Under the pieces are notes generated by a model that saw only the letters and a program-made list of their open reading frames with translations, did not search any database and was not told the DNA's origin. The position numbers and the translations under genes are program-made. This document shows, one piece after another, positions 1 through 10,547 of a DNA stretch of 64,000 nt (its first letter is position 1; every line of letters starts with the position of its first letter). This DNA comes from Symsagittifera roscoffensis (taxonomy: Eukaryota > Xenacoelomorpha > Acoela > Convolutidae): positions 50,788,938-50,852,937 of the forward strand of contig NC_087069.1 in NCBI RefSeq assembly GCF_963678635.1. Direction: 5' to 3'.

Positions 1-253
1 CATTTTGCACAAGGGGATAAGATAATCCGGGGAACTGATGGGAAAATGAAATAACAGTGTTTAACTTTTTCGAATTAGTCGGTTTCGGAATAACCGTATC
101 TGGCGGTATTACTTCTATATCAGAATCAGAACTTAAACTCGGCGGCTGGTTTAATCGATTTAAAACTACATTGAAGTTTACCTTTGCTGAATAAGTAGAG
201 GTTTCAACAATAGCGTAAGGTGTTTTCGGATCGCTTTTCTCGAGTGAATTCAT
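1..253 (-). CDS. Partial Pol RNase H-integrase linker of the left gypsy element
   Basis: An ATG at 251-253 (complement) opens a frame that stays open to the window edge, about 84 codons. The peptide is rich in Ser, Pro and Asp and has no recognisable fold. It lies where gypsy elements carry the variable spacer between RNase H and integrase. It is probably part of that polyprotein rather than an independent gene. The product cannot be named from the sequence. Confidence 0.4.
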   Translation of the reverse strand, partial: MNSLEKSDPKTPYAIVETSTYSAKVNFNVVLNRLNQPPSLSSDSDIEVIPPDTVIPKPTNSKKLNTVISFSHQFPGLSYPLVQN

Positions 254-287
254 CGCTGACATTTTCTTCGTAATTTTTCCTTTAAGA

Positions 288-698
288 TCACAACTTGATT
301 TTACGTACTGAGAACAACGTCTGATTTTCTCGCTTCGGAATTTTGCATATTGCCGCCGGTATGCAAATATCTCGATTCTGATTGGCAAACCGTCGGTTGC
401 ATGTAACCACGCCCTCTAGTGTGCGCGTGTGCTCACGGTGAATATTTGCATTTTCAAATACTCTTTTAATTTCATTGGAAACAACTTTTCTCTTTGGGTA
501 GGAACATGACCGTTCGACCTCTACCGTCGGTTTTTTCTTAATTTGATTCACATTTTGACCCCCAGGCTTTAACTGGTCCTTAGGTTTCAATGCATCGTTG
601 ATCATTTTTATTTTTGCTACCGTAAAATTTTCATCGTAATAACTTGTCTCGGGCGCCGCTGCAGATGGGAACCGAGACAAATAGTCTGCCATTCCCAT
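288..698 (-). pseudogene. Gypsy Pol fragment, end of RNase H / linker
   Basis: A 136-codon open stretch begins with MGMADYLSRFPS, the kind of segment that follows RNase H in Ty3/gypsy Pol. The remainder is basic and without a recognisable domain. It is separated from the RNase H piece (752-1024) by a frame change and from the next piece (253 to 1) by a short interval with a stop. It is part of the decayed left element. Confidence 0.65.
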
Positions 699-751
699 TT
701 TTGACCCCTGTCTTCAACTTTGAAATCATAGGTTACTAAGCGATCATACCA

Positions 752-1196
752 TCAAGTTAACTGGCTAAAGATTGTTTTATTTCCTTTTGGGGAAGAATTT
801 AATAGTGTAAGCAAGGCCTTGTGATCTGATATAACTGTAAAATAACTGCCATAGATATAGTTTCGAAAATGTTCGGTTGCCCACACTAGCGCGAGTAATT
901 CTAACTCGTTTGTAGAACACTTTTTCTCGGCCGGATTAAGATACCGTGACGCAAACGAAATTGGGTGACAACCGGAGGCGCTGTACTGTTCTAACACTGC
1001 CCCGTAGGCCATCGTGACTAGCATCGCAAATTATCCTAGTTTCACGGTGAATATCGAAATGTTTAAGTTCCACAATGTTTTTCACTAGCAATTTTAATTG
1101 TTGAAACGCGTTCTCGCAATTGGGCGTCCAGACAAAATCGTTATTCTGACTGAGTATTGGTCTTAATGGTGCGCTCACTTCAGCAATTTTTGGCAA
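752..1196 (-). pseudogene. RNase H domain of the left gypsy element (frameshifted)
   Basis: Two overlapping minus-strand frames together span an RNase H. The upper piece (936-1196) carries the RT connection and the first catalytic block (ICDAS). The lower piece (752-1024) carries the later blocks (ELELLALVWATEHFRNYIYG, then SDHKALLTLL). The domain is cut by a frameshift near 1020, so it cannot be made as one protein without recoding. Confidence 0.8.
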
Positions 1197-2140
1197 AATA
1201 TATGCAAACTGTGCATCGAACCCATTACTAATTTTAAATGCTTTCTAGATTTTGGGGTTTTCAAATCTTCTACCGCTTGTGTTTTCCGGACTAATGACGC
1301 GATGCCACTTTCCCAAATTCGAAATCCTAACCATTCACACTCGGTTGTTGCAAGTTCGCATTTCCGTAATTTCAAAACAATATTTGATACGTTCAACTTC
1401 TTCAATAATTTTCCACTAATGCAATACGCTCTACTTTAGTTCCCTTGGACGCAATTAGGATATCATCGATGAAAGCATTTGCCTGAGGGAATTCATTAAG
1501 TAAATTATCAATGACTTTTTGAAACCCCGCCGGCATTGAAGTGAGCCCGTAAAAATCGTTTTTAAAACGATATGTTCCCGTCGATTTTCCACCGACTAGT
1601 GAAAAATTGCATTGTACGCACGTCTTTTGTTCCAAGTAAACTTGTCCGTACGCGTAAGTGAAATCCGAAGTAGTAAAGTATACATCCCCCGCTTTTCATT
1701 CTGCAATTATTTGACTTATCCCGTCTAGTAGTTTGTCAATATTTGGCATTAGGTACTTTTTCTCGTGTACTTGTTTGTTCAGTTCTCTTCATTTTAAACC
1801 AATTTTACACTTCCATTAATTTTTACTGTGATTACTATAGGAGAGACAAAGTACTTATCCGAATATTCTTGTAATTTGATGATCTGGCCTTCTTTTATCA
1901 ACCGATCAATTTCTTTGTCTACCTTATCTTGTAGACTGATAGGCACCCGACGCCCTTTTTGATGTATCGGCTTTAGATTTTCAAAGAAATCGGCTCCTAC
2001 TTTAGTGTTTCGGGTTTTCCCTATTCTGGTAATTAAATTTTGTACAACTTACAGAAATATGTTTGTAATTCATCATATTCCTCCTCTTCCTGACTGCTCA
2101 TTTCCCCTGTGATTTCCATCACTTTCCTTGACCAACTCCA
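1175..2140 (-). pseudogene. Reverse transcriptase of the left gypsy element (broken)
   Basis: The fingers region lies near 1850-2050 (complement). It is followed by a palm piece (1402-1635) with GLTSMPAGFQKVIDNLL and the catalytic box F-I-D-D, then a thumb/connection piece (1175-1405). Order and spacing match Ty3/gypsy reverse transcriptase. Stop codons and frame changes occur around 1640-1800 and near 1400, so the enzyme is not intact. Confidence 0.8.
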
Positions 2141-2177
2141 GGCCTAGGGTACCGATCAGATCGCGCTCAAGGATTGA

Positions 2178-2760
2178 CTAATGATTTCCTGATTTTACTA
2201 ACACTTGCGCAGGACCTGCCCAGCCGTTCAACGCCATCGTCATCGCTAATTTCCCAAGTATGTGTATTCGGTTGTTATTGTAGTCCAAGATTTCATCTTG
2301 AGGTGGTTGTAACTGAGTATTCGTTTTACCTAATGTTGCTTTCATGTCCGTCATGCTGAAAATCGTCACTGGAGATCCGCTATCCTCAACCTGGTTTCGG
2401 GCTCCTGGGATCTTCAGTTCCATCACGTTCTTTTTCTTGATCGACATCACCATGTAGTAATCAGATCCTGACGTCATGGATTCATTCTCCCCGCTTCTCT
2501 GCTGATTCACCCGTGCCACTCGATCTGCCGGCTGAATATCGACACTATGCACGCTCTGATGATGCTCATTTTCATCCCCCACCACTCCGACTCGTCCTCG
2601 TCCTCTCCACTGGTTAGTACCTCTTCTAACTCCCCTGCATGTGCGTTCAAAATGTCCCAATTTCCGACACGCATTACATGTTACTCCCTTTGCAGGACAA
2701 CTCGCAATATGAGCTAGGGTAAAACTCGATGCGTCACAATTATAACAGTTATTTCCGCCG
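2178..2760 (-). pseudogene. Nucleocapsid zinc knuckles and aspartic protease of the left gypsy element
   Basis: The complement of about 2640-2760 encodes two cysteine-rich knuckles in tandem. The first is irregular (C-x2-C-x8-H-x3-C). The second is a regular C-x2-C-x4-H-x4-C ending GHFERTC, joined by CPAKG. The frame then runs through a polar region into a retropepsin-like segment with the active-site triplet D-S-G (VEDSGSPVTIF) and a later hydrophobic strand. This is the usual Gag-NC to protease junction of gypsy elements. Confidence 0.75.
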
Positions 2761-2924
2761 CCCCCACTGCTTGATCCTTGGGTATATCATCCGCGTCCCC
2801 CGCGTGCTCGACCTCTGAAATACCCCTGTCCCCTTCTCATATTATTAACTGGCTCCTTTTTGATGGTTATCGGCGGCGCTGACAAGGCCGGTTTTCCAGT
2901 GTAGGGTTTATATGTACGTTCACC

Positions 2925-3476
2925 TCACTCATACGACAGTGCGATCCTATAAACTTCCTCTGGTAACTTTGTTGATCGTGATAATTCTCTTTGGCAATCC
3001 GATTCCCGCGTGCTCATAATAAAAATATCACGAACATTGACGGCCGCATTAGCAAAATCACACCTGCCCGCAAGGGCGCTAAATTCCGCGTGGAATTTCT
3101 CAAACCTTTCAATTTCCCTCTGCTTTCTTCCATAGAAGAGTCCTTTCTCATGTGTCACGTTTCGCTCGCGTTTGAAGACATTTTGCATTTCGTCCAGTAC
3201 CCGTGGGTACCTTTCCGTTTTAATATTCACCGCCGGTGTTTGGGCTTTAAATATCCTTTGCGCTTCGTCTCCAATACAGAAGTATAGCTTAGACTTCAAC
3301 TTCTTCTCCGCCTCGAGACAATTTTTCCCATTTACATCCTCTTGTAACGCTGCAATGGCCGCGGCATTTAACGTACGCGCAAAATAAAAATCATCAGGGT
3401 CAATGTCAAATTTTGCGATCATGCCCCAGTGGAACTTTATGATCCACTCCTCCCAGTAGATTGGGCGTTCTTGCAT
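2925..3476 (-). CDS. Gag capsid-like protein fragment of the left gypsy element
   Basis: This is a 183-codon frame (the ATG at its top is a genuine methionine) with a helical, charged retrotransposon Gag character. A WIIKFHWGMIAKFDIDPDD-like N-terminal segment is followed by long amphipathic helices and a RFEKFHAEFSALAGRCDF motif typical of the retrotrans_gag fold. It stops shortly before the zinc-knuckle region and is probably one frame break away from it. It is the first coding piece of the element in transcription order. Confidence 0.7.
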   Translation of the reverse strand: MQERPIYWEEWIIKFHWGMIAKFDIDPDDFYFARTLNAAAIAALQEDVNGKNCLEAEKKLKSKLYFCIGDEAQRIFKAQTPAVNIKTERYPRVLDEMQNVFKRERNVTHEKGLFYGRKQREIERFEKFHAEFSALAGRCDFANAAVNVRDIFIMSTRESDCQRELSRSTKLPEEVYRIALSYE

Positions 3477-3480
3477 CCGT

Positions 3481-3928
3481 GCCTCCTAGAATGATAGTAT
3501 AATCAGTATGATAGTATAATACTTTTCCTCCTCCTTTTCGTTCCGCTGACTGCGCCATGTTGAAGTAGTGAGGTGTATAGTAGAGAAAGAATAGTTGTTT
3601 AACTTTAATTGTAAAGCAACTCTAAGGCATCAAATTTAAATCTTACTGCAGCTTTCTGTTTTAGCTCGTACCCGACTATAGAGATCGCAAGGTCACGACA
3701 GCAGGTCCCCAGGCGGAAAGAAACAAACTCACCTATAACTTACATAAACTCAAACTGGTCCCTATCTCAGTATACAAAAACAACCAATTGCTTGATTTTG
3801 TGTGATAGCCCGTGTAGTCAATTTTGACTGACTTCGAAATCCTCTGACCACATTTAGTTTTCTTGGTGACTGCTTTTGAATGTCAGTCGAACCAATCCCA
3901 CCAGATCACCGCCTCAAAACGAAGTGAA
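3481..3928. other. Non-coding leader/LTR-like stretch of the left element
   Basis: No gene is seen. Just upstream of Gag (minus strand) there is a short imperfect tandem TGATAGTATAATCAGTA near 3490-3525. The rest is unremarkable and could be the untranslated leader and 5' LTR of the left element. With only one end in the window, the LTR cannot be delimited. Confidence 0.3.
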
Positions 3929-5391
3929 AGGAAGTTCAACTCGTTATTGGAGAAGTAGTCCTTTAAAGTGCATTCTTCTTATAAAAAAGAATATCAACAT
4001 GCGCATGGATGTTTTCAAAGTCATCGCGCCTGTTCCTACTCCTTTAACATATCCATCCCTTTGTCTACAATTGCTACTAGATAGAAACAATATTAGGAAA
4101 ACACTGCTTGCAGGTTCTTAAACTTTTTGAATATACCGGAGGCAAAATTACGAGGCCAAACTGTGCATGTTGTGTATTGTAAGCGGATTCTGCAACAAGG
4201 ACGCTCCTTTTGTTCTTCTTTTGTTCTTTCCTTCTCTTTGATCGTTCCGACAAATTTTTAACATGTTTAACAACTTGTCTCTGGAATCCAGGAACATACA
4301 GACATAAAATTGTGCTCCTATCCAGTGCACAGTTTGGCCTCGTAATGAAAAACGAAAACTTTTTCTTTGCCGTTCATGTCTATTAGGCTCGGCTGTAAGA
4401 GGTTTGATACCTGCCTCTTCGCTATATTCGAGCATTTTTATGAGGTTTGCAGGGGATATTTCCTAAGTTGATCTGATCAAGCTGTCATATGAACGTAGTG
4501 CGAGTCTTAATGTGAGATCGTGACGGCCTTTTCTCGCAATTTGGCTAAAAAGTTGCGTTTCAAGTGATGAAGCTGTCATTGTATCAAAATAAAGAGCGTT
4601 GTTTTGTACGTATGATCTGAGCAGTATTTGACAAGCATTCACTACACCGCGCTTGCTCTTTCAAGTTCTTCTGAAATAAGATTTCAAACAGAAGTCATTA
4701 TCAAACAGCGCTACTTTCAGGATACCATGAACAATCTCAGCAAGATTCATTAATCTTTTGATAAGCACAATCAACAAACAAGTCTGAAAACGTGGGTGGC
4801 TACTGATTGGCGCTTCAAATTTTCTTGAAAATTCCTTGAGTAAGTCACATTTGGTTGGTCCTCATCTGTTGAAGCAGTTACTAAGGTTTCTTCTACAATT
4901 CTTTCAGCTCAATCATACCCTCTCCGCTGGCCTAGATTGAAAGTTTTGCAAGAAGGTTTAATTCAAATGGATCAACAAACCATCTCTGCGTGTTCTGTGT
5001 TGGTCAGAACCCATATTTGACATGAGTGTCTTTCAGTACACTAGACACACTTTCGATCCCTGACATTTGCATATATGAGCAGATTTTGTTCTCCACTAAA
5101 CCGCACGAGACAATCAGAAATAAAAATTAATTCCCGCAGCCGCCATTGTTGTCTATGAAAACTTTTTTATTGACGATTTCTCCTATTCTAAGGGGTGATA
5201 TTTTGAGTGCTTTCTCCGATTCTAAACCAGGTGAAACTTCTGCTTCTGGAAAAATAAGAACTTCAGCCACGCCCCTGGATTGGCAGCTAGAATGAATTCC
5301 TACGCCATCAAAGTCGAACAAGTTAAAATTTTGCCAGTACACTTATAAACTTCAACACGTCCTGCGGCCGAAAAGAACTTCGGTGGTTAAT
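3929..5391 (+). repeat. Large tandem duplication, copy 1
   Basis: A ~1.46-kb unit starting GTTCAACTCGTTATTGGAGA recurs as copy 2 (5623-7475) and in part as copy 3 (7500-8131), with high similarity along its whole length. It contains a 200-bp MITE (4147-4346). No convincing gene is inside; the short open frames lack codon structure and are shared non-coding sequence. Copies 1 and 2 are separated by a different dispersed repeat (5395-5620). Confidence 0.85.
4147..4346 (+). mobile_element. 200-bp MITE with 20-bp perfect terminal inverted repeats
   Basis: The left end TTACGAGGCCAAACTGTGCA and the right end TGCACAGTTTGGCCTCGTAA are exact reverse complements, bracketed by one further A/T pair. Related copies occur at 5836-6035 (inside the duplication), 63030-63213 (inverted) and as a half at 60145-60205. 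The size, TIRs and lack of coding indicate a miniature inverted-repeat element. The superfamily cannot be assigned because no clear target duplication is seen. Confidence 0.8.
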
Positions 5392-5394
5392 TGT

Positions 5395-5620
5395 CCCAAA
5401 TTGGCCAAATTGGCAATCTTTAAACCCCCATAACTTTACAAAAATGATCACAGGTGAAATATCTTTTCAAATTTAAGCTTAAGGCAATAATACCTTTTGA
5501 ATGTTATAAAAAATTTCCGTCAAAAATGGCTAGTTAAAAAGTCGAAATTTGACTGAAGAAAAAAAAACCCACCCCGAGCATATATATTCCGTTACTTTCG
5601 TATCAAAAGTCGGAACAATA
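5395..5620 (+). repeat. Dispersed repeat, copy at 5.4 kb
   Basis: A ~225-bp segment (AAAATGATCACAGGTGAAAT through CCGAGCATATATATTCCGTT) is clearly related to 16600-16830 in TRPM intron 3 and, inverted, to 61075-61230. It is non-coding. The family is unknown. Confidence 0.65.
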
Positions 5621-5835
5621 AAGTTCAACTCGTTTTCGGAGAAGTAGTCCTTTAAAGTTCATTCTTCTTATAAAGAAGAATATCAACGTGCGCATGGATG
5701 TTTTCAAAGTCATCGCGCCTGTTCCCACTCCTTTAACATATCCATCCCTTTGTCTACGATTGCTACGAGATAGAAACAATTTTAGGAAAACACTGCTTGC
5801 ATGTTCTTAAACTTTTTGAATATACTGTAGGCAAA

Positions 5836-6035
5836 ATTATGAGGCCAAACTGTGCATTTTGTGTATTGTAAGCGGATTCTGCAACAAGGACTCTCCTTTT
5901 GTTCTCCTTTTGTTCTTTCCTTCTCTTTGATCGTTCCGACAAAAACTTAACATGTTTAACGTCTTGTCTCTGAAATCCAGGAACATACAAACATAAAATT
6001 GTGCTCCTATCCAGTGCACAGTTTGGCCTTGTAAT
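5836..6035 (+). mobile_element. 200-bp MITE, second copy
   Basis: The same length and ends as the copy at 4147-4346, with single changes in the TIRs (ATTATGAGG... and ...CCTTGTAAT). It was carried along by the tandem duplication rather than inserted independently. Confidence 0.75.
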
Positions 6036-6651
6036 GAAAAACGAGAACTTTTTTGCCGTTCATGTCTATTAGGCTCGGCTGTAAGAGGTTTGATACCTGC
6101 TTCTTCGTTACATTTTCGAGCATTTTTATGAGGTTTGCAGGGGATATTTCCTAAATTGATCTGATCAAGCTGTCATATGAACGTAGTGCGAGTCTTAGTG
6201 CGAGATCGTGACGGCCGTTTCTCGCACCAATTAGGCTAAAATTGCGTTTCAAGTGATGAAGCTGTCATTGTATCAAAATAATGAGCGTTGAGGTATGATC
6301 GGAGCAGTATATGACAAGCATTCACTACATAGCGCTTGCTCTTTCAAGTTTTTTTGAAATAAGATTTCAAACAGAAGTCAATATCAAACAGCGCTACTTT
6401 CAGGCTACCATGAACAATCTCAGCAAGATGCAATAATCTTTTGATTAGCACAAGCAAAAAACGAGTCTGAAAACGTGGGTGGTTACTGATTGGCGGTTCA
6501 AATTTTCTTGAGAAATCCTTGAGTCAGTTACATTTGGTTGGTCCTCATCTGTTGAAGCAGTTATTAGGGTTTCTTCTACAATTCTTTCATCTCAATCATA
6601 CCCTTTCCGCTGGCCTAGATTGAAAGTTTTGCAAGTAGGTTTATTTCAAAT

Positions 6652-7039
6652 CAGGCGCGGATCTACGATTTTCTCGAGGGGGGGATTTTCAAAAAAAATT
6701 TGAAAATTTTGTCGACCTTTTTTTTTAGGTGGACCAGTATAAAGACAATAATTTAACCAAGTTTTCTTCGCCGCAGGCAAAATTTTGGAAAAAAGTCAAA
6801 AAAGGCGTTTTTATGCACTTTTTGGAAAATTTCGACCAAAAATTGCGTTTTTCGGCCCGCGCTCCCGCATCAAAATTAGTATAGATTGGCGCCAAAGGCG
6901 TCTTTAGAAAAATTTTAAGGCCAGTCCGCCAAAAATGGTTATCTCAAAATAGTACAAAGGGGGAACCCTTTGGGTCGGCAGGGGGTCGAATCCCTGAGGG
7001 GGGTGGGGATTGTCCGCTACCCCCCTAAATCCGCTCTTG
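6652..7039 (+). mobile_element. hAT-like MITE with 8-bp target duplication
   Basis: The element starts CAGGCGCGGATCTACG and ends ...AAATCCGCTCTTG, approximate inverted repeats of a CAGGGGCGGATC consensus. It is flanked by TTTCAAAT and ATTCAAAT, an 8-bp duplication with one mismatch. The empty site is preserved in duplication copy 1 (TTAATTCAAATGG near 4960). An 8-bp duplication fits the hAT superfamily. The interior has the GGCGCCAAAGGCGTCTTTAGAAA block shared with the other copies and no coding capacity. Confidence 0.8.
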
Positions 7040-7499
7040 ATTCAAATGGATACATCTCTCCGTGTTCTGTGTTGGTCAGAACCCACATTTGACATGAGTG
7101 TCTTTCAGTACACTAGACATACTTTCGATCCTTGACATTTGCATATATGAGCAGATTTTCTTCTTCACTAAACCGCACGAGACTATCACAAATTAAAATT
7201 AATTCCCGCAGCCGCCATTGTTGTCTATGAGAAATTTTTTATTGATGAGTTCTCCAATTCTAAGGGGTGATACTTTGAGTGCTTTCTCCGATTCTAAACC
7301 TGGTGAAACTTCTGCTTCTGGAAAAACACGGTCTTACTAAGAACTGCAGCAACGCCCCAGGATTGGCAGCTAGAATGAATTCCTACGCCAGCAAAGTCGA
7401 AGATGTTAAAATTTTGTCAGTACACTTATAAACTGCAACGCATCCTGCGATTGAATAGAACTTCGGTGGTTAGTCTCAGATTATATCGTGAAGTCAACT

Positions 7500-8131
7500 G
7501 AAGCTGTCATTGTATCAAAATAAAGAGCGTTGTTTTGTAGGTATGATCTGAGCAGTATATGACAAGCATTTACTATACCGCGCTTGCTCTTTCAAGTTTT
7601 TCGGTTGCTCCTCATCTATTGAAGCAGTTACTAAGGTTTCTTCTATAATTCTTTCATCTCAATCATACCCTTTCCGCTGGCCCAGATTGAAAGTTTTGCA
7701 AGTAGTTGTAATTCAAATGGATCAACAAAACATCTCTGCGTGTTCTGTGTTAGTCAGAACGCACATTTGACATGAATGTCTTTCAGTACCCTAGACACCC
7801 TTTCGATCCTTGACATTTGCATATATGAGCAGACTTTCTTTTTCAATAAACCGCACGAGACAATCACAAATAAAAATTAATTCCCGCAGCCGCCATTGTT
7901 GTCTATTAGAAGTTTTTATTGTTGATTTCTCCATTTCTAAGGGGTGATATTTTGGTTGCTTTCTCCAATTCTAAACCTGGTGAAACTTCTGCTTCTGGAA
8001 AAACACGAACTTACTAAGAACTTCAGCAACGCCCCAGGACTGGCAGCTAAAATGAATTCCTACGCCAACCAAGTCGAACATGTTAAAATTTTGCCAGTAC
8101 ACTTATAAACTTCAACGCATCCTGCGACTCA
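7500..8131 (+). repeat. Large tandem duplication, partial copy 3
   Basis: The segment corresponds to about 4567-5365 of copy 1 with an internal deletion of roughly 270 bp: after CTTGCTCTTTCAAG it jumps to the GCTCCTCATCT segment. It ends at the same CACTTATAAACTTCAACGCA block as the other copies. Confidence 0.8.
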
Positions 8132-8516
8132 AGAAGATAACAACTAAGTTTCACATCGCAAAGTCCTCAGCTTAGTTTCCTCTGTTTTCGAGCAAACGTG
8201 TTTTAATGCTCCCTAAGCCGTCTGCGATACTCTTTGATAAAAGAATATCTGACCAAAATTGCGACAATCGATTGCCCAAAATTTTGCAGCAAAAGATTTT
8301 TGAATAGCCTAGTAGATTACCAGTTCTAGGTTCGAGCATAAATAACCCCACGTTTATTTCGATTGTACTGTCGACAGATCTAGAACAAAAGTTTTCTTGC
8401 CAGATTGATTCAGACGCGCGGCTTTTTAACAAAGGTCATGGGTTCGAATCCTGTTGCAATTACCGTTGGAGGGGTAACAGCGTCATCCACATCCTCAAGG
8501 TTGGACAGGTTTCAGC
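8132..8516. other. Non-coding stretch between duplication and MITE
   Basis: No gene is seen. It contains an isolated RNA polymerase III B-box-like GGTTCGAATCC at about 8440-8450 without a pairable acceptor or T stem, so it is at most a tRNA-derived relic. Confidence 0.3.
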
Positions 8517-9114
8517 TACCCGGGTTGACCTCCATACACCGAAAATGGTTATCATACAATTCCATACATCAAGTGTATGGAAAAATGCTTGTCATACAAT
8601 TTTCATACAATTTCTAAAAATGGTTGAAAACTGGTATAAACTTATTTCTGTGGATGTTTGATTCTTAAAAAACAGTCTGGTGATAAAAAACTGATAAAAA
8701 ACTGAAAAAACTGATAAAAAGCTTATCATACAATTCCCATATATTAAAAATTTTTGCCAAAAAAAAAAGTTCGTTACTTTTGTTAAATCAATTGTGAAAA
8801 ACTTCAGGTCGTTTCCTATGCATTGTAAATGCACGACCGTCCAACCTTTGGTGTTTTGAGTAACCAAGGTCTTTGTCACTTGTGTTCGGCTGCAAACACA
8901 ACCGAAAATTTTTCAGAATCTAAATTAAGAAAGAAAAAATAAAAATTTTTGGTTTATGGAAAAACACCTACCATACAATTTTCATATATGGAAAAATGTT
9001 TATCATAGAGATTTCATACAATGTTCTGTACGTATGGCATTGTATGGAATTGTATGACAAGAAGTTTTTCATAAATGGAAATTGTATGATTAGAAGTTTT
9101 GGTCAACCCGGGTA
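8517..9114 (+). mobile_element. MITE with TACCCGGGTTGACC terminal inverted repeats, copy 1
   Basis: It starts TACCCGGGTTGACC and ends GGTCAACCCGGGTA, an exact 14-bp inverted repeat. The TA at each end could be part of the repeat or a TA target duplication as in Tc1/mariner-type elements. The interior is built from repeated CATACAATT/AATTGTATG words in both orientations, so the whole can fold on itself. It is a shorter internal-deletion version of the copy at 12978-13918. Non-coding. Confidence 0.8.
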
Positions 9115-9620
9115 AGGGGATGATATCTCTCTACCCGCAGTAGAAAGATCGGCGGTAGAACGGCGGAAGTCAGACCATTTGCTTCAGAAAAATTGCTTTG
9201 AAACGAAATTTGTTTGGCGACAGCTCAGAAAACGTATCTTGCGCCGTTTCGTTTTCTTTCTCTTTTGCAAAAATAAACAAAAATTGATGAAAACAGGGCA
9301 GAATTAGCATTTTATTTTGATAAAATCAAAATCGCTGGAAAAAAAATGATCTCAATACCAAAGCAGGAGTTAAAAACATCACTTCTAGTGAGCCGATTGA
9401 AAAATGAAATAGTCACTCCCCACGTTCGCATTTCCAAGTAAACGGACAGCACGACAGTGGTGGATATAGTGGCCAACAATACTTCCAATTTTTACTGCAA
9501 TACGCATATCCTAAACCACTACAGTCGACCAATGGTTACACTCGTCGAGCAATTATAACACAGCTGATACTGGTGCTCTTGATGTTGCTGCGGATGCCCT
9601 AAGTTATGAAAATTTTGTCA
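9115..9620. other. Gene-less stretch
   Basis: No gene, repeat or RNA is recognised. The sequence is of ordinary AT-rich composition. Confidence 0.3.
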
Positions 9621-9625
9621 GAGGG

Positions 9626-10533
9626 TCAAACTCTCTGCAGTCCACTCATTATATTTTGAACAAAATTTTCTCCTAAAAAGCTTTTAAAAGATACCAGTGA
9701 AGGTTTTGAACAAGCGTCATTTTTACTGGTGCATCTAAGCTCAAAGCAACTCAAAACTAGATAAGCCTTTAATGGTGTTCTTTCCCTTGTAGCGTTTGGG
9801 TTACCGACAACTGCCATTCGCAAACTGCGTATTGCCTTAATTCTGCCCGTTTGACGTTTTACGAATGGACAAAGCGCAAAGAATCATCAGGTATACTATT
9901 CACGTGCTTGATCTCTAGGTTGTTGTCTATGATTTCCTGTGTAATGTGCTGAGATCGTTTCATTGCTGCGCGAGAAACGCTTTTCGTCATCTGGTCTGAC
10001 AAAGGTACATTTTCTGTTTGCTTCGTTGTATAGAGAGCTGGAATTGCCACGCAGACAATGTGTTCACTGTTAAATAAAATTATCTGATATTGATTCCATC
10101 CAGTGTTTTTCAATGAGAGTTGTGTGGGACATGCTCCTCCGGAGCAGTAACAAAAATTTCATTGACTTTATCTTGAAACGAATATTTACTTTAGAATTTC
10201 TGCATACCGCTCTCAACGACCTCCCGGTTTCATCCGTATTCTCGGATCTGAACAATCTCGATGTGTTTACGGTAAATAAGGTCTTGTTCAGAAATCGCGC
10301 AAGTAGATTTTCGCCTTTAGATTTCAAGCAAAACGTCAAACATCGAAGGCGCTACGCTTTAGCGCAATCTTATTCAAATTCAATCGGGATCTGTGGACTC
10401 TGTGCGTGCATACCAACAATAACCATACAAGCGAGTTTTCTTTCATCTCCAGAGTCACACCTGATAACTGGAAATCTCTTTCGGACGATGAAGACACTAG
10501 CCCAAAAAAACCTAATCCGTTAGCGGTAGTCAA
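9626..10533 (-). pseudogene. Decayed coding patch of unknown origin
   Basis: Four minus-strand open stretches (10336-10533, 10070-10339, 9859-10113, 9626-9823) follow one another with small overlaps, in a region with more GC and CpG than its surroundings. This is the pattern of a coding sequence broken by frameshifts. The peptides are hydrophilic and match no family I recognise. A 136-codon frame also exists on the + strand (10113-10523) and may be only its shadow. The strand assignment is therefore uncertain. Confidence 0.3.
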
Positions 10534-10547
10534 GTCGTTCCAATTCT

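Larger units (their letters stand above)
1..3480 (-). mobile_element. Decayed Ty3/gypsy LTR retrotransposon, 5' portion, cut by window edge
   Basis: Reading the minus strand from about 3480 downwards, pieces of Gag, two zinc knuckles, an aspartic protease, reverse transcriptase, RNase H and the RNase H-integrase linker appear in the canonical Ty3/gypsy order. They are spread over different frames with stops between them. Integrase and the 3' LTR would lie left of base 1. The frames are broken in at least five places, so this copy is dead. It is a different element from the giant one at 26-44 kb: its RT box reads F-I-D-D rather than Y-V-D-D, and the linker and base composition differ. Confidence 0.85.
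5623..7475 (+). repeat. Large tandem duplication, copy 2 (with MITE insertion)
   Basis: Same unit as 3929-5391. It is longer because a ~388-bp hAT-like MITE (6652-7039) has inserted into it. Copy 1 shows the uninterrupted target (AATTCAAATGGATC). Small indels and substitutions distinguish the copies, so the duplication is not recent. Confidence 0.85.

Noticed and set aside
8405-8460. Possible tRNA-Lys-like sequence with GGTTCGAATCC
   Set aside because: Only the B box is present. T stem, acceptor stem and A box do not form.
10113-10523. 136-codon open frame on the + strand
   Set aside because: Overlaps consecutive minus-strand frames in the same patch, has no recognisable domain or splice context, and may be a shadow of them.
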